Positions 1 through 6,431 of a DNA stretch of 48,945 nucleotides are shown here, one piece after another. The notes below the pieces were generated by a model. It was not told where the DNA came from. It saw nothing but the letters and a program-made list of their open reading frames with translations, and did not search any database. The stretch is from a virus, in IMG/VR virus record IMGVR_UViG_3300018080_000250, positions 1 through 48,945 of that record; one strand, 5' to 3'. The position numbers were made by a program, and so were the translations under genes. Position 1 is the first letter of the stretch. Every line of letters begins with the position of its first letter.

Positions 1-28
1 TCCTCGCCGCCCCCACCAAGGAGGAGTC

Positions 29-313
29 ATGAGAGAGGATGGAGGAGCGGCGTTTCCTGGTCCTACACAACCGGAATGGGCAACCCACGAGAGCGGAGAA
101 CGCTACCTCATAGGCACCGGCATGAGCCTCCGTGACTGGTTCGCGGGACGAGCCATGCAGGCCCTTGTTCATCACGCATTCAACCACATTGCCGAGGAGT
201 CCGAAGACGGGGACACGATGACGCCGGAGGCCAGGCGTGTACTCTCCGATATAGGTGAGGTTGCGTACCACATTGCAGGCGCCATGCTCCAGGCCCGGAA
301 GGAGGGCGAGTGA
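29..313 (+). CDS. Hypothetical protein, 94 aa
   Basis: I do not recognise this protein. An ideal ribosome binding site (AAGGAGGAG, 18-26) sits just before the ATG. The N-terminal 30 residues are polar and the C-terminal half looks helical (ARRVLSDIGEVAYHIAGAML), as in many small phage accessory proteins. Its start codon overlaps, as ATGA, the stop that the gene at the right edge would reach if the window ends are joined. It would therefore be the next gene of that same early operon. The following gene starts 1 base after its stop. Confidence 0.7.
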   Translation: MREDGGAAFPGPTQPEWATHESGERYLIGTGMSLRDWFAGRAMQALVHHAFNHIAEESEDGDTMTPEARRVLSDIGEVAYHIAGAMLQARKEGE

Positions 314-314
314 G

Positions 315-542
315 ATGAAGAACACCGACCTATACCAGCATTGGGTCCGTCTGCAAAACGATGCCGACAAGGCACGCCGACAGGTGGAGCGCAAATTATC
401 CAGAACCCGCAACCCCGAGGCTGGACACTTCCTTCAAGACGAGCTTGACGAGGCGCGATTGCTGGAAGAAAAGGCACAACGGGCCTTCCGCGAAATGCTG
501 GCGGCTGAGATGGACAACGTCCGCAACCACAGGGAGGAGTGA
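315..542 (+). CDS. Hypothetical protein, 75 aa, predicted coiled coil
   Basis: Unrecognised small protein beginning MKNTDLYQHW. I chose the ATG at 315, right after the previous stop and preceded by GGAGGGCGAG, over an upstream in-frame ATG that would overlap the previous gene by about 60 bases. Almost the whole chain is charged and helical, with heptad-like spacing (DELDEARLLEEKAQRAFREM), which suggests a short coiled coil. The next gene starts 1 base after its stop. Confidence 0.65.
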   Translation: MKNTDLYQHWVRLQNDADKARRQVERKLSRTRNPEAGHFLQDELDEARLLEEKAQRAFREMLAAEMDNVRNHREE

Positions 543-543
543 G

Positions 544-909
544 ATGGACGCAAGAGAGTGGGAAAGGATACTGGATACCCTGGAGTCTTGGGATGAGAGT
601 TGCAAGCCAACGTTTACCCTGTCTTTACGGGATGTGCGGCAGATTCTCGCCCTCCTCTCCGACGCCCCGGAGCCGGAGCCAACTGTCAACGAACTGTCAC
701 CCGCTGGCAATTTGACAGATCCACCGAGAGGCAAAGATCAATCACCAAACCCCTCCACCGGGGCCGATGCGGCATATATGGCGCAGAGGTGTTGCACGGA
801 CCACGCAACGGGAGCAGGAGAGGCAACGGAGCGGATGGAGTCCAGGGCCGTACAACCACAGGCGCACGATCCGAGCGGTTCGGACGTCTCGGATAGTACG
901 GAGGGTTGA
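544..909 (+). CDS. Hypothetical protein, 121 aa, disordered C-terminus
   Basis: Unrecognised. GGGAGGAG precedes the ATG at 544. Residues 1-45 look folded (WERILDTLESW and LSLRDVRQILALLSDA, two probable helices). Residues 45-121 are rich in S, T, P, G, D and E and look disordered, so only the first third may be structured. The order within the early operon is the only functional hint. Confidence 0.55.
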   Translation: MDAREWERILDTLESWDESCKPTFTLSLRDVRQILALLSDAPEPEPTVNELSPAGNLTDPPRGKDQSPNPSTGADAAYMAQRCCTDHATGAGEATERMESRAVQPQAHDPSGSDVSDSTEG

Positions 910-913
910 GGTG

Positions 914-1024
914 ATGGAGGACTTTTTCCGGGCAGTCGGGTGGGTGTGGATCGGCGCGCTCCTCCTGGTGATGGTGCCTCTGCTCCTCGAGTTCGGGCGC
1001 GACTGGTTCAGGAGGCGGGGGTGA
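914..1024 (+). CDS. Small single-pass membrane protein, 36 aa
   Basis: The product is MEDFFRAVGW, a hydrophobic stretch (VWIGALLLVMVPLLLEF), then a positively charged tail (RDWFRRRG). That gives one predicted transmembrane helix with a basic cytoplasmic end. A GTG one codon upstream (911) is an alternative start. The stop overlaps the next gene's GTG as GTGA. The role is unknown; small early phage membrane proteins often interfere with host envelope functions or superinfection, but nothing here proves that. Confidence 0.55.
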   Translation: MEDFFRAVGWVWIGALLLVMVPLLLEFGRDWFRRRG

Positions 1025-1251
1025 AGACGTCGATCGTCACCGAGTGGGGCACGCTGATCTCGCTCTGGCGGTCGCTCCTGCCGGCCGATGCCTTCCATGT
1101 GGTCGACCCGCCCCCGGGGATCCGGGTGGTGAGGCCGTGGTGGGGTGAGGGCCTGGTGTTCGAGCTCGGGGAGGGAGACCAGCTCATCGTCTTCGCCAGC
1201 CCCTACGGGTTGCAGGTGGATGGGGTGCAGAGGAAACATGAACCTTCATGA
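1021..1251 (+). CDS. Hypothetical protein, 76 aa
   Basis: Unrecognised. The GTG start at 1021 overlaps the preceding stop by 4 bases, the dominant junction style in this operon, and an AGGAGGCGGG site lies just upstream. The chain alternates hydrophobic beta-like segments (FHVVDPPPGIRVVRPWW, GLVFELGEGDQLIVFA) and looks like a small beta-rich domain. It overlaps the next gene by 14 bases in another frame. Confidence 0.6.
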   Translation: MKTSIVTEWGTLISLWRSLLPADAFHVVDPPPGIRVVRPWWGEGLVFELGEGDQLIVFASPYGLQVDGVQRKHEPS

Positions 1252-1588
1252 CGCCTTGGCGCCGGACCACGGCGCTCCCCACCCGGAGGACGAACTCGGT
1301 CCAGGAAAGGCCTGGGCGTTTTTTACCGGCTTGGTGGCGGGCTATGCCGAAGCCATCGGCCGTCGTTTGGCAGTGAGCACCAACGGCCGCACGATGCGGA
1401 TCCACGATCTTGGTGCGAACACCCGGAGCTCGCCGATCCGGCGCCCGGGGCTCAAGACGAAGACTCAGCTTCTGACCGCCTTTCGGGCCCAGATGGATGC
1501 CCGTCCGTTTTGGGGGTCCGAGTCGGACGGCTGGGGGCCGGATCCGTGGGGCCAAGATGACATTATTCGACTGCGGGATGGGGGGTAG
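1238..1588 (+). CDS. Hypothetical protein, 116 aa
   Basis: Unrecognised. The ATG at 1238 lies inside the end of the previous gene, after AGAGGAAAC. The central part (WAFFTGLVAGYAEAIGRRL) is probably an amphipathic helix; the rest is polar and basic, ending in acidic and tryptophan-rich sequence. It ends 5 bases before the replication-initiator-like gene and is probably co-transcribed with it. Confidence 0.6.
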   Translation: MNLHDALAPDHGAPHPEDELGPGKAWAFFTGLVAGYAEAIGRRLAVSTNGRTMRIHDLGANTRSSPIRRPGLKTKTQLLTAFRAQMDARPFWGSESDGWGPDPWGQDDIIRLRDGG

Positions 1589-1593
1589 AGGAC

Positions 1594-2799
1594 ATGGCTT
1601 ATGGGAAGATTCAGGAGACCTTCTGGGACGACCCCACGATCCGGAGCCTGAGCGAGCGAGGCCGACTTCTGATGCTCTACCTCCTCACCTGCCGACACCG
1701 GACCCGGCTGGGCCTCTTTGTTCTGGACCCTGGATATGCCGCTGCCGACCTCCAGTGGGACAGAGAGGAGATGGAAACTTGCCTCCAGGAGCTCGTGGAA
1801 AAAGGGCGAATCGAGTACGACCCAGATCACCGCTGCGTGTTCCTTCCCCGCTTCCTGAAGTACAACACGCTGGAGAATCACAAGGTGGTGACGGGCGCGC
1901 GGGCTGAATTGGGGTCCATTCCCGACACCCCCCTCCTCGTTCCCCTCCTGGATGCGATTGTGGAAAACTCACGCCCCCACTATCTCCCTATCATAGAAGA
2001 ACTTAGAAACCGTATAGCATACCGTTTCCCAAACGGTATCGGTAACGGTATGGCTAACGGTATCGGTAACGGTATAGCATACCGTGGCACCGCCCAAGCC
2101 CTAGCCCTAACCCAAGCCGTAACCCTAACCGGTGGTGGAGAGGACAGGAGTAACTCCGATAGCCAGCAGGACGCTCCGCGGTCGGGTGACCCGGCGCCAC
2201 CACCACCGAGTTGGATGGCTCGGCTGGAGGCTTGGCTCGGGAACTCATCCGACTGCTTGGACGGAGTCGGCGACCTGACGCGAAACCCCGAGCTCTGGGC
2301 CCAGGGCGTGCTCGGCCTCTACGGACCCACGGGCACCGAGGAGAAGCTCATGGCCGGCGTGTCCGAAGAGCACCGACCGAAGGCGTTCGCTACGGCGTTG
2401 CTCCGGTTCAAGGCAGAGGGCCAGGACTGGGACGGAAAGTTCTTCCGCGGTATCCTGGCGAAGGTGATCCAGGAGCGGCAGCCCAAGGCGACTACCCCAG
2501 ACTTCGGCGACGAGACCGAACGGGACGCGAAGCGAAGGCAGGAGGCCCAGCGCAGAAAGCAGCAGGCCGACAGCGCCGAGGCCGAAGCCGAGCGAAGGGC
2601 CGACCAGGAGGCCTGGGCGTGGTACCGGGAACTGGCCGAGGGGGCACGTCGGGCCATCGAGCGAGACGCGGAGCGACGGGTGCGGGCAATCCTGTCCGGC
2701 CTGGACAACGGGGAGCGAACGGAGGTCATGGAGCGAATGGCTTTACTGCAAGCGGTGAGGGACGCGATGGAGGGCTCGGAGGGGGCGAGTGCGGCATGA
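1594..2799 (+). CDS. Putative phage replication initiator / replisome organiser
   Basis: A 401-aa protein. The N-terminal 100 residues (FWDDPTIRSLSERGRLLMLY ... FLPRFLKYNTLENHK) look like the winged-helix domain of phage replisome-organiser and DnaT/DnaD-like proteins. A low-complexity linker follows (about residues 140-205), whose DNA carries tandem 12-bp iterons. A helical region comes next, then a strongly charged coiled coil (about 300-360) that could contact a host helicase or loader. A gene whose own sequence carries the repeats is the arrangement of lambda O and similar initiators. An AGAGGAC site precedes the ATG. It overlaps the next gene by ATGA. The assignment rests on pattern resemblance plus the iterons, not an alignment. 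Confidence 0.65.
   Translation: MAYGKIQETFWDDPTIRSLSERGRLLMLYLLTCRHRTRLGLFVLDPGYAAADLQWDREEMETCLQELVEKGRIEYDPDHRCVFLPRFLKYNTLENHKVVTGARAELGSIPDTPLLVPLLDAIVENSRPHYLPIIEELRNRIAYRFPNGIGNGMANGIGNGIAYRGTAQALALTQAVTLTGGGEDRSNSDSQQDAPRSGDPAPPPPSWMARLEAWLGNSSDCLDGVGDLTRNPELWAQGVLGLYGPTGTEEKLMAGVSEEHRPKAFATALLRFKAEGQDWDGKFFRGILAKVIQERQPKATTPDFGDETERDAKRRQEAQRRKQQADSAEAEAERRADQEAWAWYRELAEGARRAIERDAERRVRAILSGLDNGERTEVMERMALLQAVRDAMEGSEGASAA
2012..2084. repeat. Tandem 12-bp iterons flanked by short dyads; probable origin of replication
   Basis: Four head-to-tail 12-base units begin AACGGTAT: 2032-2043, 2044-2055, 2056-2067 and 2068-2079, differing only in the last four bases. They are bracketed by two copies of the dyad GTATAGCATAC (2012-2022 and 2072-2082). 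The right copy extends to CGGTATAGCATACCG, with inverted CGGTAT/ATACCG arms. The reading frame stays open, so the protein carries a repeating NGIGNG / NGMA pattern. Iterons inside an initiator-like gene fit an initiator binding site. Confidence 0.65.
2095..2129 (+). repeat. Short hexamer-like repeat next to the iterons
   Basis: Directly downstream of the iterons the sequence steps through hexamer variants of CCCTAA (CCCTAG, CCCTAA, CCCAAG, CCGTAA, CCCTAA). In the protein this gives alternating small and hydrophobic residues (AQALALTQAVTLTG). It may be part of the origin or simply slippage-generated linker. Confidence 0.4.
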
Positions 2800-3098
2800 G
2801 CGCCGCCGCGCTGTACTCCGGGTTTTGTTGGATCTGCGGCGAAGAAACCGAGAGCGTGATCAAGGGCGTGGCGCTGCATATGAGCTGCCTGGCCTGTCCA
2901 CGGTGCACCAGCACGATGGTCATGTGGGACCGGCGGTCCGATCCCCTGCTGTTCCGGTGTCTCTGCTGCCTCCAGGGCTGGACCCTGCCTGCGCCCAAGC
3001 GTCTCGGGTTGCCGGCCCGCCCAGATCGACAGCTTGAGCACTTCGCGCATTTCATCCGCCTGACCGATCGGTCGGTGGACGGGGGGGACGAGGACTGA
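2796..3098 (+). CDS. Zinc-ribbon-type protein, 100 aa
   Basis: Starts at 2796 with an ATGA overlap. It has four or more paired cysteines (CWIC near residue 11, CLACPRC near 33, CLCC near 53), so a treble-clef or zinc-ribbon fold is likely. The C-terminus is acidic. Its place just after the replication initiator suggests a DNA- or protein-binding accessory, but the family is not recognised. Confidence 0.6.
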   Translation: MSAAALYSGFCWICGEETESVIKGVALHMSCLACPRCTSTMVMWDRRSDPLLFRCLCCLQGWTLPAPKRLGLPARPDRQLEHFAHFIRLTDRSVDGGDED

Positions 3099-3101
3099 GC
3101 C

Positions 3102-3728
3102 GTGTACGTGAACTTCGAGGCGAAGCTGGCGTTTCTGGCGCACGCCAAGACGGCGAGTCGGGCGACGGCCCAGTATCTGCAGGACCACGCCGGGTTCCGA
3201 CCGACCACCGACCACCACCAGGGCCCGCAAGGACAGGTAACCCGGGACAGCTCTGCCGACCTCGAGCGATGGGAGGCCGAGGATCCAACCAGCTTCACCT
3301 ACGTCTGCACCGTCCGGAATCACTGGGACGTCTGGGCGAGTTGGTACGTGGACGCTGCCAGCCATATCCGATTCCCCCGCTTCGGCGAAGCGTTCCTCGA
3401 GGCCTTCTACGAGCTCCACCCACGGCTGTTCCCTGAGCGCCGTCGGCTCTGGGCGTTCGCCTGGGGGCCGTGGCGCAACTGGGGCCGGCTGAGAGTGCTT
3501 CGGTACGAGCATCTGGAAGAGGCCCTGACCTGTCTGCTTCGAACGTTTGGGTTGATTTCTGGGGGCGACTGTGTAGATCTTCAGGTGATCGGCAAGACCC
3601 ACGCTCGGGCTCCGGACTATCGCATGTACTACGATGCGGAGGGCCGCGCGTTGGTCGCAAACCGCTACGCCGAAGAGATCCAGCGGTTCGGCTACCGGTT
3701 TGAGGGTGGTGGGGAGGACGACGGGTAA
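3102..3728 (+). CDS. Sulfotransferase-fold protein
   Basis: A 208-aa protein starting with GTG. It keeps the layout of PAPS-dependent sulfotransferases: an N-terminal phosphate-binding strand-loop-helix (FLAHAKTASRATAQYL, about residues 10-25, like the PKTGST loop), the 3'-phosphate motif (VCTVRNHWDVWASWY, about 67-81, with R and a later S/W) and the family's usual C-terminal YYD...Y..EI..FGYRF pattern. The reaction would be sulfate transfer from PAPS to a hydroxyl or amine on a glycan, lipid or small molecule. The substrate is unknown. It lies between a zinc-ribbon gene and the candidate small terminase, and overlaps the latter as TAATG. It may alter the host surface or a phage structure; that part is inference. 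Confidence 0.7.
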   Translation: MYVNFEAKLAFLAHAKTASRATAQYLQDHAGFRPTTDHHQGPQGQVTRDSSADLERWEAEDPTSFTYVCTVRNHWDVWASWYVDAASHIRFPRFGEAFLEAFYELHPRLFPERRRLWAFAWGPWRNWGRLRVLRYEHLEEALTCLLRTFGLISGGDCVDLQVIGKTHARAPDYRMYYDAEGRALVANRYAEEIQRFGYRFEGGGEDDG

Positions 3729-4315
3729 TGCCACGTGGACGGAAACCCAAGAAGCCAGGGCGGGGACGGAAGGCGCCGCCAACGGAGCCTCGTACCGCCG
3801 AAAAGGTCGGGATAAGGTCCAACCCGATCGGCAGGCCGAGGAGCCGTGCTGCCGCGCTTGAGACCGCCTACCTGTACCTGCGCGGCGAGGACTTGACCAA
3901 GATCCCGAAACTCGTCGGCATCGGCCTCAGCACGTTCGAGGACTGGCGTAAGTGCGACTGGTGGTGGGACATGGTCTCGGACGAGGCCGACCGTCCATGG
4001 TTCCAGGAGCTCAAGGCTGGCACCAAACGCACGATCACCCTCCAGAGCTTCGACCGGGACCGTGGCGAGGCGTTCAAGGTCCTGGAGCGCATCGACGACC
4101 GGTTCGCCCCCCCGAAGCAGCGCATCGAGCTCACCACGAACTACATGCACCGCGACCAGGTCACGGACATCTTCCGGCGCTTCGCCGAGAAGGTGGTCGA
4201 GCTCCTGGACGACAAGGACAAACGCGACGACCTGCTCGCCTGGGCGGAACGGGAACTGCTCTCACTGGCACAGCCGACCGGCATGAAGGCCCTGCCGGCG
4301 GGAGGGGAGGAGTGA
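3728..4315 (+). CDS. Putative terminase small subunit
   Basis: A 195-aa basic protein. The N-terminal 40 residues are K/R/P-rich; residues 40-80 contain a helix-turn-helix-like segment (AYLYLRGEDLTKIPKLVGIG LSTFEDW); the C-terminal half is helical and charged (FRRFAEKVVELLDDKDKRDD). This size, a DNA-binding N-terminus and an oligomerising helical C-terminus upstream of the large terminase fit a small terminase that recognises packaging sites. About 2.1 kb of small genes separate it from the large subunit, which is unusual and lowers confidence. Another HTH regulator is possible. Confidence 0.55.
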   Translation: MPRGRKPKKPGRGRKAPPTEPRTAEKVGIRSNPIGRPRSRAAALETAYLYLRGEDLTKIPKLVGIGLSTFEDWRKCDWWWDMVSDEADRPWFQELKAGTKRTITLQSFDRDRGEAFKVLERIDDRFAPPKQRIELTTNYMHRDQVTDIFRRFAEKVVELLDDKDKRDDLLAWAERELLSLAQPTGMKALPAGGEE

Positions 4316-4647
4316 TGGCTACGATGACCCGCGCCGGCTTCCTGAAGCGCATGGCCTTCGCGGCGCTGGCGTCCGGGCTGTTGGGGACGGAGCTGCTGGA
4401 GAAAATCGGAAAGGATGCCTGGGCCGACGACGGCGAGAGAGGGCGCTGGCTGGTCGAGCTCCAGGAGCAAGGGCCGGACGGGGTTATCGGCACAGTATTG
4501 GGGCCAGTCGAGGCCACGCTGTCTGGAGGTGGGTCGACGTTCGAGATAAGGGGAGACGAGCCCGGCAAAAGATTCATAGCCACGCTGAGTTACCACTCTC
4601 CGGATGACGTGCCGGAGTTCCTGCGGAACATAGGGGCGGGATCATGA
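4315..4647 (+). CDS. Hypothetical protein, 110 aa, hydrophobic N-terminus
   Basis: Unrecognised. ATG at 4315 with a TGATG overlap and GGAGGGGAGG upstream. The N-terminus (FLKRMAFAALASGLLG) could be a signal peptide or membrane anchor. The remainder is a small soluble beta-rich domain (GTVLGPVEATLSGGGSTFEI). No motif points to a function. Confidence 0.6.
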   Translation: MATMTRAGFLKRMAFAALASGLLGTELLEKIGKDAWADDGERGRWLVELQEQGPDGVIGTVLGPVEATLSGGGSTFEIRGDEPGKRFIATLSYHSPDDVPEFLRNIGAGS

Positions 4648-4976
4648 GCGAAACCAAGCCAGCGATGACGGCGGAGGAGTGGGGGGAGTTCTTCGCCCTT
4701 CGGGAAGCGGGCAGCTCTATCATGCGGCGACTCGGAAAGGGTGGCTGGACGCCACCTGAGAACGCACACAAGCAAGCCGCCCTCTGTCTCCACAACCAGC
4801 CCTTCGGGTTCACGAGGGAGATGGCGGAAGCCGCGAGGTGGCAGCAGGGATACTGGGAGGCTCGGGCCACGGAAACACTAGACGAAGAGGAATCGTTTCG
4901 CTGCAGGGCCAGGGCCGATGCTCAAGGCCAGATCGCCGACCTCATCGAAGCGTTGCTGCCGCCGGAGGCACCATGA
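4644..4976 (+). CDS. Hypothetical protein, 110 aa
   Basis: Unrecognised, mostly helical and acidic (MTAEEWGEFFALREAG ... EMAEAARWQQGYWEARA). It overlaps both neighbours by 4 bases, so it is translationally coupled in the same operon. No metal-binding or membrane motif is visible. Confidence 0.6.
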   Translation: MSETKPAMTAEEWGEFFALREAGSSIMRRLGKGGWTPPENAHKQAALCLHNQPFGFTREMAEAARWQQGYWEARATETLDEEESFRCRARADAQGQIADLIEALLPPEAP

Positions 4977-5335
4977 TCGAAGGCGCTCGCATGAACCTGT
5001 ATCCTGCCGGCCTTGAAGAGGCGGGCATTCCGGCGCCAGTCAACCACCACGTGAACAAAACCGTGGGCGAGTATCCGAGGTATGTGGTGTCCTGGTACTG
5101 GCGGGAGTGGGTACCGAAGCCGTGGCGCTGGTGGTACCGGCTGCTTCCGTGGCGGCCGTTCGAGTACGGCTGGGTGCGGTACGAGCTCCGGGTCGATTAC
5201 TGGGACGAGGCGTGCCTGGAACAGATTCTTCAGGCCCGGCCGGTGATGTGGGTGCAGGTGGAGGAACTCGAGCGCCCGCCGGTTTACGTGAGCACGAAAC
5301 CAACCCCGGCCCAGGAGGGCCGAGAGGTGACATAG
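4973..5335 (+). CDS. Hypothetical protein, 120 aa, W/Y-rich
   Basis: Unrecognised. ATG at 4973 overlaps the previous stop. The middle is very rich in aromatic and arginine residues (WYWREWVPKPWRWWYRLLPW), which may be a membrane-interface or binding surface. An alternative in-frame ATG lies six codons in (MNLYPAG). It ends 44 bases before the next gene in a GA-rich spacer. Confidence 0.6.
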   Translation: MIEGARMNLYPAGLEEAGIPAPVNHHVNKTVGEYPRYVVSWYWREWVPKPWRWWYRLLPWRPFEYGWVRYELRVDYWDEACLEQILQARPVMWVQVEELERPPVYVSTKPTPAQEGREVT

Positions 5336-5379
5336 CAGCCCCGTGAGGGGGACGACGGGGGACGACGAGGAGGGGGACG

Positions 5380-5709
5380 ATGACGGTGGTGAGGCAGGTG
5401 GTGAGGTTGATGCCCGTGACGTCCGGGCGCCAGCGGCTGACGGTGGACGCGACGGTGGGCGGTGTGTCTCTGACGGTGCCGAGCGGGGCGATCGCGGCGT
5501 CGCTCAGGCTGGAGACGGCACAGATCCGGTTCACGCTGGACGGCTCGGCTCCGCAGTCCGGGTCCGGCCGGCTCATGGAGGTCGGCGAGACGCTGGACCT
5601 CGAGTCGAACGAGGAGCTCGACGCCCTCAAGGCGATCCGGACCGGAGGCACGTCGGGCGTGCTCGACGTCGAGTTCTTCCAGGAGACTTCCGGGCCGGAG
5701 GTCCAGTAG
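5380..5709 (+). CDS. Small putative virion protein, 109 aa
   Basis: An all-beta-looking protein (VSLTVPSG, IRFTLDGSAPQSGSG, VLDVEFFQE). The central IRFTLDG...P pattern followed by a C-terminal strand resembles small beta proteins found near capsid genes in other phages, but I cannot name the family. The GA-rich stretch upstream supplies a ribosome binding site (GGAGGGGGACG). It lies directly before another likely structural gene. Confidence 0.6.
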   Translation: MTVVRQVVRLMPVTSGRQRLTVDATVGGVSLTVPSGAIAASLRLETAQIRFTLDGSAPQSGSGRLMEVGETLDLESNEELDALKAIRTGGTSGVLDVEFFQETSGPEVQ

Positions 5710-5711
5710 CC

Positions 5712-6419
5712 ATGAGACACGGGCGCGTGCTGGCTCCGGACTTCGCAGGGATCAGCCTGGATGGCGGCTCCACGGCCATCACCATCCAGCTGGTCAACAA
5801 TTTCCATCTCATCGACACCTTCGACACCGACCTGGCGGACCGGGGCTCGGTGAGCGACCAGGCCAACCAGCGCATCCTCATCGGCCGGACGGGGGTGTAC
5901 GAGGTTTCCCTCGACATGGCCGCCTCGGCGGGTGGCGCGAACAAGGAGTACCAGACCTACGTCTACGAGGTCGCCGCGTCAGGCTCCGCCATCACCGGCG
6001 CCACCCAGGCCGATCCGGTGGTCATCACATCGGCGAGCCACGGCTTCAGCGACGGCGACGAGGTGCTGATCAACTCGGTGGCCGGGATGACCGAGCTGAA
6101 CAACCGGATTTTCAAGGTCGCGGACAAAGCGGCGGACACGTTCGAACTCACCGACGACGGCGGGGCGAGCCCGGCCAACGACATCGACGGCTCGCTGTTC
6201 GCGGCCTATACCTCGGGCGGCGTGGCCTACCTGGCGACAAGGACCCGGGTCGGTGTGCGGCAGAAGTATGCCGTCGGCTCGGACGTCGAGCCTGGCGGGG
6301 ACCGGTCGCTGGTGAGCCTGACGGCAGGTAACTACCTCATGGCGTTCGTGCAGGGCGTCACCGATGACACGGACCTGACGCACTACCACGCGGCGCTGGT
6401 GATGAAGTACATGGGCTGA
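5712..6419 (+). CDS. Putative structural protein with FCCH-like insert
   Basis: A 235-aa protein. Residues 1-75 are beta-rich (SLDGGSTAITIQLVNNFHLI). Residues about 95-140 carry the pattern VVITSASHGFSDGDEVLINS...L.NR.F.V, which resembles the FCCH-like domain common in phage tail and head appendage proteins. The C-terminal part (GDRSLVSLTAGNYLMAFVQG) looks like a virion surface protein. It lies just upstream of the large terminase. A head fibre or decoration role is inferred. Confidence 0.6.
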   Translation: MRHGRVLAPDFAGISLDGGSTAITIQLVNNFHLIDTFDTDLADRGSVSDQANQRILIGRTGVYEVSLDMAASAGGANKEYQTYVYEVAASGSAITGATQADPVVITSASHGFSDGDEVLINSVAGMTELNNRIFKVADKAADTFELTDDGGASPANDIDGSLFAAYTSGGVAYLATRTRVGVRQKYAVGSDVEPGGDRSLVSLTAGNYLMAFVQGVTDDTDLTHYHAALVMKYMG

Positions 6420-6431
6420 GGCGCGGAAACG

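Noticed and set aside
714-719. TTGACA hexamer inside the third gene
   Set aside because: No acceptable -10 element at 16-19 bases and it lies within coding sequence.
2319-3782. 487-codon minus-strand open frame opposite the initiator, zinc and sulfotransferase genes
   Set aside because: Spans three well-supported + strand genes and has shadow-type composition.
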